DNA of 64,000 nucleotides from Protula sp. h YS-2021 (Eukaryota; Annelida; Polychaeta; Sabellida; Serpulidae): assembly GCA_949752745.1 (NCBI GenBank), contig OX457028.1, positions 9,670,778 to 9,734,777 on the forward strand, in the 5' to 3' direction. Made by a program: the position numbers and the translations under genes. Positions 35,301-47,490 of this stretch are shown here, piece after piece. The notes beneath the pieces were generated by a model. That model made no database searches and was not told the origin of the DNA. It saw only the letters and a program-made list of their open reading frames with translations. Each line of letters begins with the position of its first letter. The first letter of the stretch is position 1.

Positions 35301-35812
35301 ACTTTTTTTCAAACTATGATTTCATAGATTTAAAAACTGTGACTTCCGGGTCTGGTATTCACAAAAGTTAACTGTGCCGTGAACTGTGCACTGATCAATG
35401 GAGCTCAGCGAATTTAGATATATTACGCAATCATTTTTCACAAGAATGAGTTCTATCACAAAAGTGAAATTTATTTATTAACTTTCAGCAGTTCTGTTAG
35501 CTACAGGAGCAGTTAACGGAATTTGTTAACTTTTATGAATACGGCCCCTGAAGATTAATGACTGCATATTTTTTATAGAATTTGTATGGAATCCCTCCCC
35601 CCGCCCCCTTCAAAAAATGCAGCTAGTTACTTTACTTCGAAATTTAACAGGAACTGTATGAAGAAGAAGTACTGCAGTTCCTAGACGACAATGGATTCCG
35701 GGGATTAAATGGACCAGTGGAGAGTTACCATGGAGATGATTGTCTGTACCCTCCCCCGATAGGCCCTGAGAGAGACACGTATGACCTCTATCACCAAGGA
35801 CGTGAATTCTGA
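32340..35812 (+). CDS. secreted lipocalin (apolipoprotein D/Blc-like), five exons
   Basis: Exons: 32340-32459, 33082-33145, 34152-34304, 34947-35071, 35651-35812. All introns have GT-AG ends and the phases agree, giving 207 aa. It starts with a signal peptide (MSLLGRFVFVMLAASS). The lipocalin G-x-W motif is in LEKYTGLWYQ, where exon 1 ends just after the motif. Other landmarks are NTTCGTAEYAIYLP, the strand EITGYAYTTNTTGKLGLNLF, YWIMQLGP, and LYLFVIARD, which holds the conserved Arg of the third lipocalin motif. The C-terminal helix is EEEVLQFLDDNGFRGLNG. Cys in NTTC and in GDDCLYPP are suited to the usual disulphide. Lipocalins carry small hydrophobic ligands in a beta-barrel; the ligand here is unknown. 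AATAAA at 35874-35879 is the likely polyadenylation signal. Confidence 0.92.
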
Positions 35813-35879
35813 CTTTTTTTTATCAGTAATAGTTATATGAGCATGGTGTGACGGATGTAAATCACATAATTCAAATAAA

Positions 35880-36204
35880 GATACACAAAATGCCGCCACT
35901 CTTGTAAATCGTATTATATATATATATAATTGTATAAGCTGAGAAACCAGGACGAGTATGTTGAATGATTCACTCCTGTGAGGCTTGGAGTGATTTAAGA
36001 AATTACAGCAGTCTGCATGAGTGCTTTGTAACCGTGTCTTTGCTCATTTCATTACAGGAAATATAAACAAATAACTAAACTAGACAGAATTCCTCTACAT
36101 AGCGGAATTAGCCCACTTGCAGAAACCATTACAGAAAATATTCATATTAAATCATGACAAAAAACCTCGAAGTCACTCATTACCCTTCTTTCTCTGTGCT
36201 TCGA
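35880..36204. other. spacer after the lipocalin gene
   Basis: Short AT-rich sequence with a (TA)n stretch near 35917-35930. Nothing coding seen. Confidence 0.55.
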
Positions 36205-37215
36205 TCCAGCTTCCCAGTTTTGGCTTTGACCATGACCGAGGAGGTCAAGGTTACCGAGGTAATACTTACATATCGTCTTTTACACAAAAAGGGTTGAAAA
36301 TAAGCTGAAAACCGCTCTGTCTCTAACCGTTTTCGAGATAATAGTCAACTCCCGGTTTTTGACCTTGACCGTGACCAAGAAGGTCAAGGTCACCGAGCAA
36401 CCTCTTATGTAACGTTCTCTAGGCCCAGAGGATCGAAAATGAGCTCAAAATCGCTCTATCTCTAACCGTTTTCGAAATAATAGTCAACTTCCGGTTTTTG
36501 ACCTTGACCTTGACCTTGACTCGGTCAAGGTTACGGTTACCGAGGTACCTCCGTGGTACCTCTTATGTGACGTTGTTTAGGCCCGTAGGGTCGAAAATGA
36601 GCTCAAAATCGCTCTATCTCTAACCGTTTTCGATATAATAGTCAACTTCCGGTTTTTGACTTTGACCGTGAACCAGAAGGTCAAGGTCACCGAGGTACCT
36701 CTTATGTAAACTTGTTTAGGCCAAGAGGGTCGAAAATGAGCTCAAAATCGCTCTATCTCTAACCATTTTCGAGATAATAGTCAACTTCCGATTTTTGACC
36801 TTGACCTTGACCCAGGAGGTAACGGTAACCGAAATACCTCTTGCGTGACGCTGTTTAGGCCCAGGGGGTCGAAAATGAGCTCAAAATCGCTCTATCTCTA
36901 ACAGTTTTCGAAATAATAGTCACTTCCGGTTTTTGACCTTGACTCAGGAGGTTACGGTCACCGAAGTACCTCTTATGTAACGTTGTTTAGGTCAAAAGGG
37001 TCGAAAATGAGCTCAAAACCGCTTTGTCTCCGACCGTTTTCGAGATAATAGTCAACTTCTGGTTTTTGACCTTGACCCAGAAGGTCAAGGTTACCGAGGT
37101 ACCTCTTATGTAACGTTTTTTAGGCCCAAATTGTAGAAAATAAGCTCAAAATCTCTAACCGTTTTCGATATGGTAGTCAACTTCCGGATTTTTACCTTGA
37201 CCGTGACCAGAAGGT
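36205..37215. repeat. satellite of about 137-bp units with nuclear-receptor-like half sites
   Basis: Seven diverged copies. Each contains CTCTAACCGTTTTCGA, TAGTCAACTTCCGGTTTTTG, TGACCTTGACC and AGGTCAAGGTCACCGAGG, then ACCTCTTATGTAACGTTG and TCGAAAATGAGCTCAAAA. One copy is longer by about 20 bp because of an extra CTTGAC/ACGGTTAC insertion. It is non-coding. Confidence 0.9.
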
Positions 37216-37374
37216 TGCAAGTGGGAATAAGAAAAATCATTTAGCAATATGTACTTCACCTATTTTATTATATTTTTTAAAATTAAGAGCGCAGTAAGTC
37301 CTTCTCTGAGTACACGATTTTGTTTTCTTGAACACTGGTTGTAACTGCCGCCATTGAACAAGATGTCTTGCTCA

Positions 37375-38440
37375 TTTCAAAAATTCACCATACAAATTTG
37401 GACTTGAAGACATTTGAAATGTTTAGTAACGCGTGTGGGCATCTCGCGCGTTATAAGGGCATTTATCCGGTTGGGCATCGACGTAATGAGCCTGTTGATA
37501 CGCCACTGTGGTATATCCGATTTCATTCCTCGAGCAAGACATGGCGCAGTGCTGCGTGCATTTGGGGTTGTGACATACACGCATGAATTCTTCGGTTGTG
37601 GATATCCCACAAGTGTTCGATGGGATTTATGTCGGGCGAGTAAGTCGGCCACTGTAGAACGCTAATGTTGTTGGCGCGTAACCTACCCTGACAAATTGCG
37701 GCTACGTGCGGACCAGCATTATCATGCATGAATATTGCACGAGGATTTTGGTTGAAATAAGACACACTCTTCCCCTTCTAACAGGGTGTTTAGGTATGGC
37801 TGAGCTGTAAGAGTGCCGTCAATGATTAGGAGCCGTGATTTCCATCCGACCTTTATCGCTCCCCACACCATCTTACTACCACCTCCAAATCTGTCGATCT
37901 CGCGGACACATGCATCGTGATATCATTCCCCTATTCGTAGTTATATGCGTTGCCGTGCGTCATTGCGGAATAGCAGGAAACGTGACTAATTGCTAAACAC
38001 AATGCGGCTCCAATTGTGACGTTGCGAAAGTCTGCCTGAGTGGTTTTGTGCCCACTGACGCCTTACACGCTGTCTACGGTTATTCAACACAGGCCCGACA
38101 CAGGCGCGGTATGGTCGAATGTTGCGCTCACGAAGACGCCGCAACACGGTCATTGTGCTGATTCGCAGGTTGTGTCTACCCGACGTAACAGCTGCTGTAG
38201 CAACAACACTTTGAAATCTATTGTGGAGGCGTGGCAATCAAGTTTCACGATCTAGTCTGGGGCGATCGCGCGTCGATCCGGCTTCCTCGTAACGTCTTAC
38301 GAGACGAAGAATTGTTGATTTGGCAACACCAAACTGTCTGGTAACTGCTGCACGCCAAGCATCACCTGTCACACCCATCACCCATGGTTGTAAATCTTCA
38401 AACAATCGTGATTCTTGTAAATCTGATATGGCAATGTGAG
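37375..38440 (-). pseudogene. Tc1-type transposase fossil
   Basis: Minus strand, broken into several frames. Upstream part: a helix-turn-helix with TRQFGVAKSTILRLVRRYEE. Middle part: STMTVLRRLRERNIRPYRAC with VRRQWAQNH (second DNA-binding region). Downstream part: the DDE catalytic end, with IFMHDNAGPHVA and WPTYSPDINPIEHLWD; 34 residues separate the last D and E, the Tc1 spacing. Frameshifts and stops rule out activity. I could not place the terminal inverted repeats. Confidence 0.85.
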
Positions 38441-40412
38441 GAAATCATCAGACTAACTCTCACATTTAAGTCACTTTTTATGACACTGGTTAAGAAATAT
38501 TAAGGAAATCCTCCTTCGGCGTTGATTCTATCATGTTTGACAAAACACTCAAACATTTGTTAATTAGTTACGCTTTAGGTAAGGGTTTTGCTCCTCTCCT
38601 CGTCCGGGCATCAAGTCAGTGAAACATTGAGCTCGACTGGTGCCAATGTTTATATTTCAATCTAATGTTAAGCGTTCAAACCCGTCCCTTAGGGAGTGGG
38701 GTGGGCGGGGGGCGGGGGGCGTACTCGTGGTTACTTTGCCGATGGCTTTTTTTTAATGCGGTCTGCCTAGTTTGAAATAATTACTTCCATTTTAACCAAT
38801 AGCGGAGTGCAGTTCCGAAGGAACCCTCCCCCCTATCCTTTTTTGGAGAAAACTCAGGGTACTAAAAGGAAATTGTCCCCCACCCCGTTTCACGACATTA
38901 GTACCCCGGAGACCCCGCACCTGAGCTCAAAATAACCCCCTTTCTCCGCGTTGTTTTTTGGACACACGTGGGAACACGTATGATGCCAAGTTCCTACCCA
39001 CCCTCTTCCCACCCCACTCCCAACCTCCCGACAGCTGAGGCATATGACATAAGTAAGCTGTCACATCCTCGTATAATCCTATCCCAATATAGGCTCACAT
39101 TAAACCCTCCTTTGATCCAGATTCGAACCTTGAGCTAGTTCTTTCACCCACTAAGTTATCAAGGAACACCATACCAATAAAAGTTCGCTATTTCACAAAG
39201 CCAAATGTACACTAAACTCGCCTTCATGAGCTCAGAATCTTTTTAAACGCCTTTTTTCCAGACAATTTTGTGGCTATGACACATGGTGCTACTTGACATT
39301 TTGGTGACAAAATCTTTGTTTCTTTCGTCAGCCACATGCCTTTCCCCCACGTTGTAATGTTTCTCACCGTGGGGAAGATATGATATATCCATTAGTCAGG
39401 ATCCCCACCCCCCCCCCCAACCCCGCTCCAAACAAAAACAATATGCATTGCTGTCATTCTTTTTTTTAATTTTAAAGGCCCATCCCCCCACCCCACGCTG
39501 TTTTCGCCTTCGCACAATTTTCTCTTACCGACGTTCGCAATCACATATCGCAGGAATACATGCCTTTGTGCTTTCGGTATTGGTGGGACCACTCGGTGAT
39601 AGTGTAGCCGCATGGAGAAAGCAGCCATTGGAAGGGAAGCAAATACCGGCCCCCGACAGTGTCATCCTTCCACACTTAGTGTTTAGTTTATCAAACTTAC
39701 GGAACTGCATCGCTTGGAGTAGACTTTTGAGATTTTGTTACCTTAAGTACCTCCGCTTTGCCTTATTTGTATTTTATATATTATTCAATGGAAAAACGGA
39801 GCAGCGGAATGTCAGATACCCGTGTTCATTTGGCCGTATTTTGCCTGATTCTGTGTTAGATAAGCAATTAAAACGATTAAATACAGGTTTATCTATTTTG
39901 CAAAAGAAAAAATTATAAGACGTTGAATTAGATATCGAGTTAAGGTAATACTTGTATGGTAACAACCAGTGAAAATGTATAAAAAACCAATGCAAAATTG
40001 TGTTTAAGAAAACATCTACTACAATGAAATAACCATGTAAAACCTCGGAAACCTGGTAATGGTTACGTGCCCTCCCCCACCCCCTCCCCCCCCAAAAAAA
40101 AAAAACGGCGATCCAGTAGATAGAGACAGAACAAAATTGTGGCTTTCTGAAATACATTAAAACTAAATTCAACGTAGCAAAATCGTGTTTTCAAAGCAAT
40201 AAAATTTACAGATATAAAGATATGTTGTTTTTTTTCAATACAGACGTTAACCCAAGAATTATTACGCTACAGAGGTGAAAACAGATTCACTGTGTAAGTC
40301 GAACATCGATACAAGGAAAGTCTTATGGCCCTCCCATCCCATCGCTCCCCCTTACCCCTACACATTCCACAGACTCCAGTATATATTCGATAGGGAGTGA
40401 GACTGAAGATTG
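38441..40412. other. intergenic with old repeat fragments
   Basis: No gene. It includes a C-rich block at 38885-38990 that resembles 27566-27640, a SINE-like remnant near 39110-39185, and poly-C tracts near 39405 and 40080. Confidence 0.5.
39110..39185 (-). repeat. tRNA-derived SINE remnant
   Basis: On the minus strand an A-box-like TAACTTAGTGGGT is followed about 16 bp later by a perfect B-box core, GGTTCGAATC. The tRNA-like spacing is short and the body is unassigned, so this is tentative. Confidence 0.42.
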
Positions 40413-40955
40413 CTTTTGTACTTCGCCAAAGCTAACGTTCGCTTAAAAGATTTTTCTTCACATTTCTAGGATAAAAGGTGCTTTATTGTTTTTGGAAACA
40501 CGATATTATCGGTGTTTTGAATGCTAAAGCTTAAGTAGCACCATGAAGCGTTGGGTTCGAGTAAACAAACTTGGTTTTTGTCACCACACCATGTTTCTCG
40601 TATTTCTTCACGGGTCAACAAATTCCATTTTACCTGGAGATGCTAGGAGATGTGTCAGTCTGATTGCCTGGTCGGACGATATCGTCAGATTGAGTGTTAA
40701 AGAGGCGCGGAGGGGCGGTGGCGCTGACAAGTTCTCTCGTTGCCTGACCTCCACACTGCTCCAAGTAACTCCAGCGCCATTGACTTGCCAGGGCTGCTGT
40801 GCACAAATAAGCAGAGAGTCGATTGGGTTATACGTTTCTAGCCAGATTCACGGGTTTCTACCTCCTCCCCACCCCTCGTAGGCTTGTTGGGACTGCACTG
40901 GCGCTACACATCTGGAGATTTGCTGTATCATTGCTTAACGTGCTTTTCTGTTGCA

Positions 40956-41418
40956 GGCAATTGAGAGACAGAGGAAGGTTGTGGTCACCCATCCTTTGCT
41001 GGCAACCCCACTCTCTCTGTGACAAGTGCAGAGCTGCAGAGGGACTTGCTTTATGTGAGGAACAGAACACTTGTATCGAATGTGAAAGCCTCTCCCACAT
41101 AGAATGGAAAGCAATAGAAACCAATCGAATAAAAATCCGAGGCGGAATGAATTACGTGAGGAGCGCAAACAGCAAAAGGCTATTGCGGAGACAATGGATA
41201 TACCCTTATCGGAATTCTCTCCGACGCAAACCTCAGAGGATACACCGGTTCAAGTACCCCAGCGAGGGAAAAGTCAGAAGAAAGCTAAACTAAATCGCTC
41301 CGTGTCATCGGAAACTGTAGCCAAGCTAGATAAAGAGACATGGAAGCCTTGCAAGAAGCATGGCGTTCATCTCAGGCATCCTGTCACCGCTCTTCCACAG
41401 GAGTACAGGAAGCAGTGA
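40956..41418 (+). pseudogene. DIRS gag N-terminal zinc-binding fragment
   Basis: One frame carries CDKCRAAEGLALCEEQNTC then IECESLSH, aligned with the zinc-binding start of gag in the first element. The continuation (KNPRRNELREERKQQKAIAE ... RSVSSETVAKL) is in another frame. It follows a 3' splice-site-like TGCTTTTCTGTTGCAG at about 40940-40957. Confidence 0.7.
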
Positions 41419-42286
41419 AGAATAAAAAAAAGAGAGACTGTTGATCTTATAGGAGGGAGCGTTAGGCATCCTCCTGTCGCAAAGTCTAGAGCCCAAGGCA
41501 TCCATCCCAGCCCGCACCAGCTCAAAAGCAGACCCTGGGGCGACTCGAGACCCAGTGTGGGCGATGCGAGCCCTACAGGAACAAGTACAAGCTCAACTGG
41601 CCTCGTTCCATGCCCTCATTTCAGTAAGGCTCCTCGAGCGCAGCGGCAGCATGATGACCACCAGTGAGTGAAATACAGGCTAGTGGTGACTTTTTTTGGG
41701 TCGCTCTCTGTCTTTACAAACCTCTCCAGCACAGCCCAGGGATACAGACACCCAATCTCGATCCAGCTCCCCTCTTTGGTCACCCCCAGCGGTTCGGACA
41801 AGTCATTTTTACTGGTGGAGTATGACCAGGAAACAGACGAGGACAAAGAGCCATCACATCCCCTTCTGTGGGTGAGGAGATGTACTCTGAGGAGGAGTAC
41901 CAAGAGAGGGAAGTCCAATAGCTCACCCAACCTTTTCAACTCATGGATAGCTTCAGATCGCCCAGAAAAGGGCAACAACATTAGGGGACCCAGATGCGGC
42001 GGGCAGACGCATAATTCGTACGCCGTCTCCCCCCACCCTACCATCTCAGGATAGCGCTCTGCTCCCAGCGGTGATAGATGTATCACGCATTCTACCAGAA
42101 GATATCCAATTCAGGGACGTAATTACAGAAATTACGCGATTAGCACAGCTAGAAGTCAACAGGGAGGAGCCGCCTATCCGACTGACTTCTCAATGCAAAG
42201 TACCAGAGCAATAGCCATTCCTGGACTTCTCTACCAGTACTGGGTTCGCTAACGCAGTGACAGCCAAACAAAGAGAGTTTTAATGA

Positions 42287-43147
42287 ATGGATCTGGGTGA
42301 GGGTAAAATGCTGGCGAGGATCCACCCATCCAAGCAACTGGCAATAAGGTGTACCACCTACAGATCTGCGAACAATACCATTACGATTGAACAACTAGAG
42401 CAACCCTCCAATAGAAGGGTTTGGATGCCACAAGTCAAACCGGATTCCGATATTCCTCTCGCAGAAAAAGATGCCAAAATTTTGGAGGGACTAGCGCGTC
42501 AGACTCTGAATATCACGTCTATGCACGACAATACATTAAAAGCTATAAAGGAGGCGCTAGCGCAGAGGGGAATATCGGACTCTGTGGTACTAAAACTCCT
42601 GGAGTGTGTGTTGGTCGCTACTCGAGATACTGCCAAAATCACCACTAATCAATTGATCTCGATGGTGCAATTTCGAAGATACGCGTTTTTGCTTCATTGC
42701 TGGTACTCAGTTAAAGGGGCTAGAGATCTGAGACATTTCAGCATTCTAAGCCAGTCAGAGCTCTTCCCTCCCCAGGACGTAGAAAGAGTTAACTTGGAGA
42801 ACAGGACCCCATACCAGGACCTAGCGGTAATGTCTCAACCCAGGCGCCCCACAGAGCCAACGCCTCCCGGGGCCGCTTCAAAAGACAGCATCGAGGGAAC
42901 ACGTCAGCGCCACAATCACGCCATCAATCACCATCATCCAAGAGGCAGAGGCAACAAGGAGGCAGTGTCTCTAAACATCAAGTCTAACAGGAATTCAGGT
43001 AGCAACGAACTACGGTACCGCGTGGAGAGGAAGGACTTATCTCCAGGCGATGCCGTTCATTTATTGCAAGAAACAATGGAGCTACTGAATTCCAAAGACT
43101 CTTGTCCCGTAGGAGGAAGGCTAGGCTATTTTACAAAGCCTGGATAG
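42287..43147 (+). pseudogene. DIRS gag main domain fragment
   Basis: 286-aa open stretch matching the first element's gag: RRVWMPQVKPDSDIPLAEKD, LLECVLVATRDTAKITTN, LLHCWYSVKGARDLRHFSIL. The region before it (41420-42286) is the degenerate low-complexity half, with many stops. The open stretch runs into RT-start-like sequence (CPVGGRLGYF). Confidence 0.75.
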
Positions 43148-44392
43148 AAATGGAAGTCCCTTGTCGAGTAGTCAATTGGCTCCGACGAGGCTACTCAAAG
43201 AAAGAGAGACAACAGAGGCAGGTGCCTAACGGTATCTGTCCACTTAAAGCCCCCAAGACACTCAGGCACTTTCTACAACCAGGACTCCGGCCTAGGTAAT
43301 CAAAGAAATGATACAGCAGGGCAGTTGAGGTACGTCAGGAGATTTATCAGCTCGTACCTACACATCCCAATAAACCCGAAAAGCCGCAGACTCCAAACAG
43401 TCCTTCTGGTAAGACAGGCGCTTCGGACAGGTCTCCTGATAAATTTAACAAAGTCAGAACTTGTGCCCAAACGGCAAATAACCTTTCTAGGAGAGGAGTG
43501 GGATTTGGAGCTAGCCAGAGCTTGCCACACACGAGAAAGATGGGAGGGAATCGTTCTAGCCATTCAGGACATCACCTCCGTCAACCTATGAAACTAGCTC
43601 AAATGGAGTCTTTATTGGCCTTTTTAGTGGCTACAGAAAAGACGATCCAATGAGGCAAACTGAATTACAGACGTTTTTAGAGGGCATTTAAAGCGGCTCT
43701 AGCGGAAGGGTAACCACAGATTAGTAATCATTCCCCCAAAGGCAATCGAGGACTTACAGTGGTGGATATCCCCAAAATGTCTATTACAGGGTTACCCATT
43801 CAAGCCTCCCACCCGTACTGTCAATTCAGACTTCTCGTCTCGTCTTCTCCCCCACCCGGAGGACAGGTCAGTAAAGGTAATGTTGGACAATTCAACAGCA
43901 ATGACTTACCTTTGCAAGCAAGGAGGCACCTATTCAGCCGAGCTGACCCATCTGACAAGGGAAATCCTTCACGAAGCAAGAAGTCACGGGATACTGCTGT
44001 CAGCAGACTACATATCCAGCAAACTGAATATCTTGGCAGATCTGGCATCGAGGGTGGGCAGGATAGTGCAGACAGAATGAAACCTAAGGCAAGACTCTTT
44101 CCACTGGGTAGTAGCGCACTCCCCATGGGGTCCTCCCTATCTGGATCTATTCGCCAACTCCCTTACCGACCAGCTTCCCAAATTCGTCTTCCCCCTGCCC
44201 AGACCCAAAAGCCTGGGGGATAGACGCTTTCAAATGACAATGGCCCGAGCGGGTGCTGTATGCCTTATCCCCATATACCATTCAAAAACCGACAATTCTC
44301 AAGGCTCTGGAGTTCAAGGAGCCCCTTCAGGACTTATCCTGATAGCCCCTTGGCAACCAGAGGTTCATCCTACTGTTTTGGCTCAAAGTTGA
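43102..44392 (+). pseudogene. DIRS RT/RNase H/methyltransferase remnants
   Basis: Fragments in three frames: RRRKARLFYKAWIEMEVPCR (RT N-terminus), RRFISSYLHIPINPKSRRLQ joined straight to VRQALRTGLLINLTKSELVP, then MLDNSTAMTYLCKQGGTYS and LNILADLASR (RNase H), and a methyltransferase-like segment near 44100-44340. The direct joint after YLHIPI shows that the RT catalytic palm, including the YLDD box, has been deleted. It cannot encode active RT. Confidence 0.78.
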
Positions 44393-44393
44393 G

Positions 44394-45202
44394 ATGAGCC
44401 TTCCGATACCTTGCTATCGGCAACTCCTACATCAACCCCATCCGGAGCATATTAACCCCACCCCATCTCCTAGACCTGAGGGTATGGTACCTATCCACAC
44501 TTTCTTGAAAGATCAAGGGTTTTCAGATGGGGTAATAAAGAAAATGACAAAACTACACAAATATTCCACGGCTAAGATATACCGATCACAGAGAATAAGT
44601 TCTCTAGTTCGTGTATTAAGCAAACTCAAGACCCATTCAAGACCACCTCGCGGGTCTTGACCGACTTTTTAAATTGCTTATATGAAGAACTACACCTAAG
44701 ACCCTCCTCCATAGAGGGCTATAGGTCAACAATCACATCAAAGCTCAAACCAGTATCAGGCTACGATCCAGGGGAGGTTTCCTTAATCTCTAAATTAATC
44801 AAGCACTTTAAACACATGGATAGTACCCACATAGTCACAAAAAGGGCAGGGAAGTTTGAGGAGATAACACTTACCTCCATCCCACTCCCACACAACAGGA
44901 AGAACCGCCACCCACACTCTGTCCTGTACCCTGAGGAAATACATGGAGTCATCCAAGGCCTACAGAGCGCCATGTCAGAAAGCGTTAATCATCTCCTTTA
45001 TGCCTATCTAGCCAGAGACATTTTCAAACAAACTGTTTCTAATTACATTAAAAGGGTAATATTAGAGGCTTATTATAAGGCCCAATCAGACCCTGAAATG
45101 CTATCTCAATATAGCATTAAAGCCCATCAAATAAGACTAGTGGCTAATTATTTGAATGCCTTACATAACGTTTCACTAGACGATATACTTCCCACGGGAT
45201 GA
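44394..45202 (+). pseudogene. DIRS tyrosine recombinase remnant
   Basis: The core-binding part is present (DQGFSDGVIKKMTKLHKYST, SIEGYRSTITSKLKPVSGYD) with one frame break near 44650. The catalytic part lacks the segment holding the first Arg but keeps the KAHQIRLVA box (H-x2-R). The frame ends at a stop just after DDILPTG. The last Tyr region lies beyond in another frame. Confidence 0.78.
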
Positions 45203-46409
45203 TGATCATCCCCGAACACTTTTATCAAGCTTTACCTGAAAGAAATCACGCAAAAAGGAATTAACAGGTCTTAATTCAATTGGCCCTTTTATAGCAGTAG
45301 AAAAAGTAATTTCTAACCCTGACCCTCTGTCTGTTACAGAAAGAACTTCAGTCAAAGCCAGAGAGGAGCCGCAGCAAACGGGCGGGGGCGAGGTTTCAAG
45401 CAATCCCCAAAATCCAGGGCCAGATGGAGAAAACATTCCTAAGACAGCTAAAGAGCACGGACTTCAAGATATTCTCTGAATTAAATGGCTTTGTACGTTC
45501 AAGTCGTCTGTCGGGTTAAAGAAGTGGGTAGAGACATCTTCCCCACTTCTCATCCGAAATCCTCGTATAGTAATGGAATAATTACTTTCACTCACTTCAG
45601 TGCATGTTAAGTAGAGTGGAAAAGAATATGTAATTTATTTTATTTTAAATTGTTAAATAATTAATTTTACCAATTATTACATTTTATGTTGATCTCTAGA
45701 GCTTTGAGTGCACAGACTGTTTTAATCTAGTGATCGTGTGATCTATCTACAATCAAGGACATTATGTTATATTTTATCTGTTCGTAAATCAATCAGTTTG
45801 TTCATATGTCACCTGACATCGGTTGGGCGAACCATCCGTGGGAGGTCGGAGGTGGGTGGTATTAAGAAACATGAGTATTTACTTTGTCGTAGTCAGGTCA
45901 TTCCAACTGTCTTGTGTGCGCGTGTGTAAATGCTAAACAAAGAAGTCTGGCCTTTCTTTCAAGGGAAAGGGGGCAGTGAACCAAGTAGGCAATGGGTAGA
46001 GCCACTTGGATAATGGTGCTTCCTACACATCTATACCCATGAACCACTTGGCCCCTGATAGGTAGAACCATTCGCTATGAATGGCTCCACCCACGTGGTC
46101 GGAACCACATGGTCTACTTTTCAAGTACTGGAGCATTTGTAATTATGACTCTGCCCATATAGGTTTTTATATTGAAACTATCGTTCTTTCAGTATTATAC
46201 ATTTTACTTTATAGTACGTATATTGTGCATCAAGACTGTTAACTTGTGTAAGAGTCATTTAAACACCTGAAGGTATTTTGATGTCTTTTATTTTTGCTCA
46301 ACACATATATCAGTAAAAGTGTAGTTCGCACTTGAAAGAACTTTTCTACGCAAGGCGTGCCTAGCGGGTATTACCCAAACGCCAGTTTCTAATCCCGTCT
46401 AAAGGTTGA
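45203..46409 (+). other. 3' non-coding region of the old DIRS copy
   Basis: AT-rich. Between 45985 and 46130 it repeats CCACTTGG-like and GGTAGAACCATT/ATGGCTCCACCC-like words in both orientations. No gene. Confidence 0.5.
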
Positions 46410-46553
46410 GATAAGCGAACGTTAGCTTTTGCAAAGTTAAACTATCGTTTTATTTCGTAAAACGCAAGCGTAGCCCATCCCCACTTTTAAACCCACTTCG
46501 GCGGAGGGGCTCTGAGGTTAAAAAAAGCGTTTCACCAAATAAAACGATAGTTT
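46410..46553. repeat. internal complementary region and 3' tip of the old DIRS copy
   Basis: TAAGCGAACGTTAGCTTTTG (complement of the 5' terminus at 40425-40445) is followed by AAACTATCGTTTTATTTCGT. The latter is inverted again at the 3' end (46530-46553). This is the same end-joining layout as in the first element. Confidence 0.75.
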
Positions 46554-47307
46554 TGCATACAATTTTGCTGGTGCTTTGACACTGGTCCTGGATGCGGTGT
46601 GGTGGTTATGACCACGCATACACCCGGCTATTTTATGTTTTTTTCACTACATGTTACGATTTATGCTCCATACTTTCATTAGTTGTCATCCAGACTTTAG
46701 ACAAAACATCGTTTTATAACTTTATGAATAATTCAAGTACGGAATCAATATTTTTGCATTGTTTTAATAGCTGATTCATTTGCACGTCATGATTATCCTG
46801 TCTCACCTAGCGTCTGACGCACTCATTGGACATGGTATCCCTCATTGTTTTAAGAGTTGCATCAGGAACTGTAGGAGGTAACTGAGTGTCAGGAAACTTT
46901 GGTCCACTTTAAAATTTGGTTTTGCAAAAACCGCATGTGTTGGGTGTGTGTGAAGAAGGTTGTTAATGCATGTTCTCAGGTCTACCCTATTTTCTTCTAG
47001 GACAATCAAACTAAAAGCGAGGAAAACCTTAAGATATGTCTGATCCAGCTGATAAGCGAAAGTTTCAAAACCAGGACTTGGAACGTTCTATGTGGTTTGT
47101 CAGTTTTGGCTGCACGCTTTTCTATACGTAGAAGGCCTTCCCGAAAGTTGGATATTTTTTCCGATGTTTTTATTACACCTTCTATTTGCTCCTGTTGAGC
47201 AGAGGATGAAGATATGACAAATACCGTTAAACGTGAGTAATTCGAGTTCAGCGATGACTCGAAAAATATGTAAAATGATGCTTTTATTCCTTCACATAAC
47301 CCCTTCC
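46554..47307. other. intergenic, no gene seen
   Basis: AT-rich sequence with short chance ORFs only. Confidence 0.55.
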
Positions 47308-47315
47308 TCCTCCTC

Positions 47316-47401
<86 letters not shown>

Positions 47402-47490
47402 CCCCTCTCTCTCTCTCTCTCTCTCTGTCTCCTCCTCCTCCTCCTCCTCCTCCTCCTCCTCTCTCTCCCTGTCTCCCCTCCTCTCCCTTC
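47308..47490. repeat. compound (CT)n/(CTC)n microsatellite
   Basis: About 80 bp of pure CT, a C-rich interruption, more CT, then CTC triplets. Glu/Arg- or Ser/Leu-rich reading frames through it are artefacts. Confidence 0.95.

Larger units (their letters stand above)
40413..46553 (+). mobile_element. old, internally deleted DIRS retrotransposon
   Basis: Plus-strand sense and the same layout as the 16.7-24.7 kb element, but diverged. The 5' terminus is TTTTGTACTTCGCCAAAGC. An internal complementary region lies near 46410-46465 and the 3' end is AAATAAAACGATAGTTT (46553). Gag, RT, RNase H, methyltransferase-like and recombinase fragments lie in order but in several frames. The RT active-site block and the first half of the recombinase catalytic domain are missing. 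The 3' tip motif AAACTATCGTTTTATTT is shared with the first element, which places both in one lineage. Confidence 0.88.

Noticed and set aside
39448..39918. 156-aa plus-strand ORF
   Set aside because: No recognisable domain, low-complexity start, and an overlapping frame on the other strand; likely chance.
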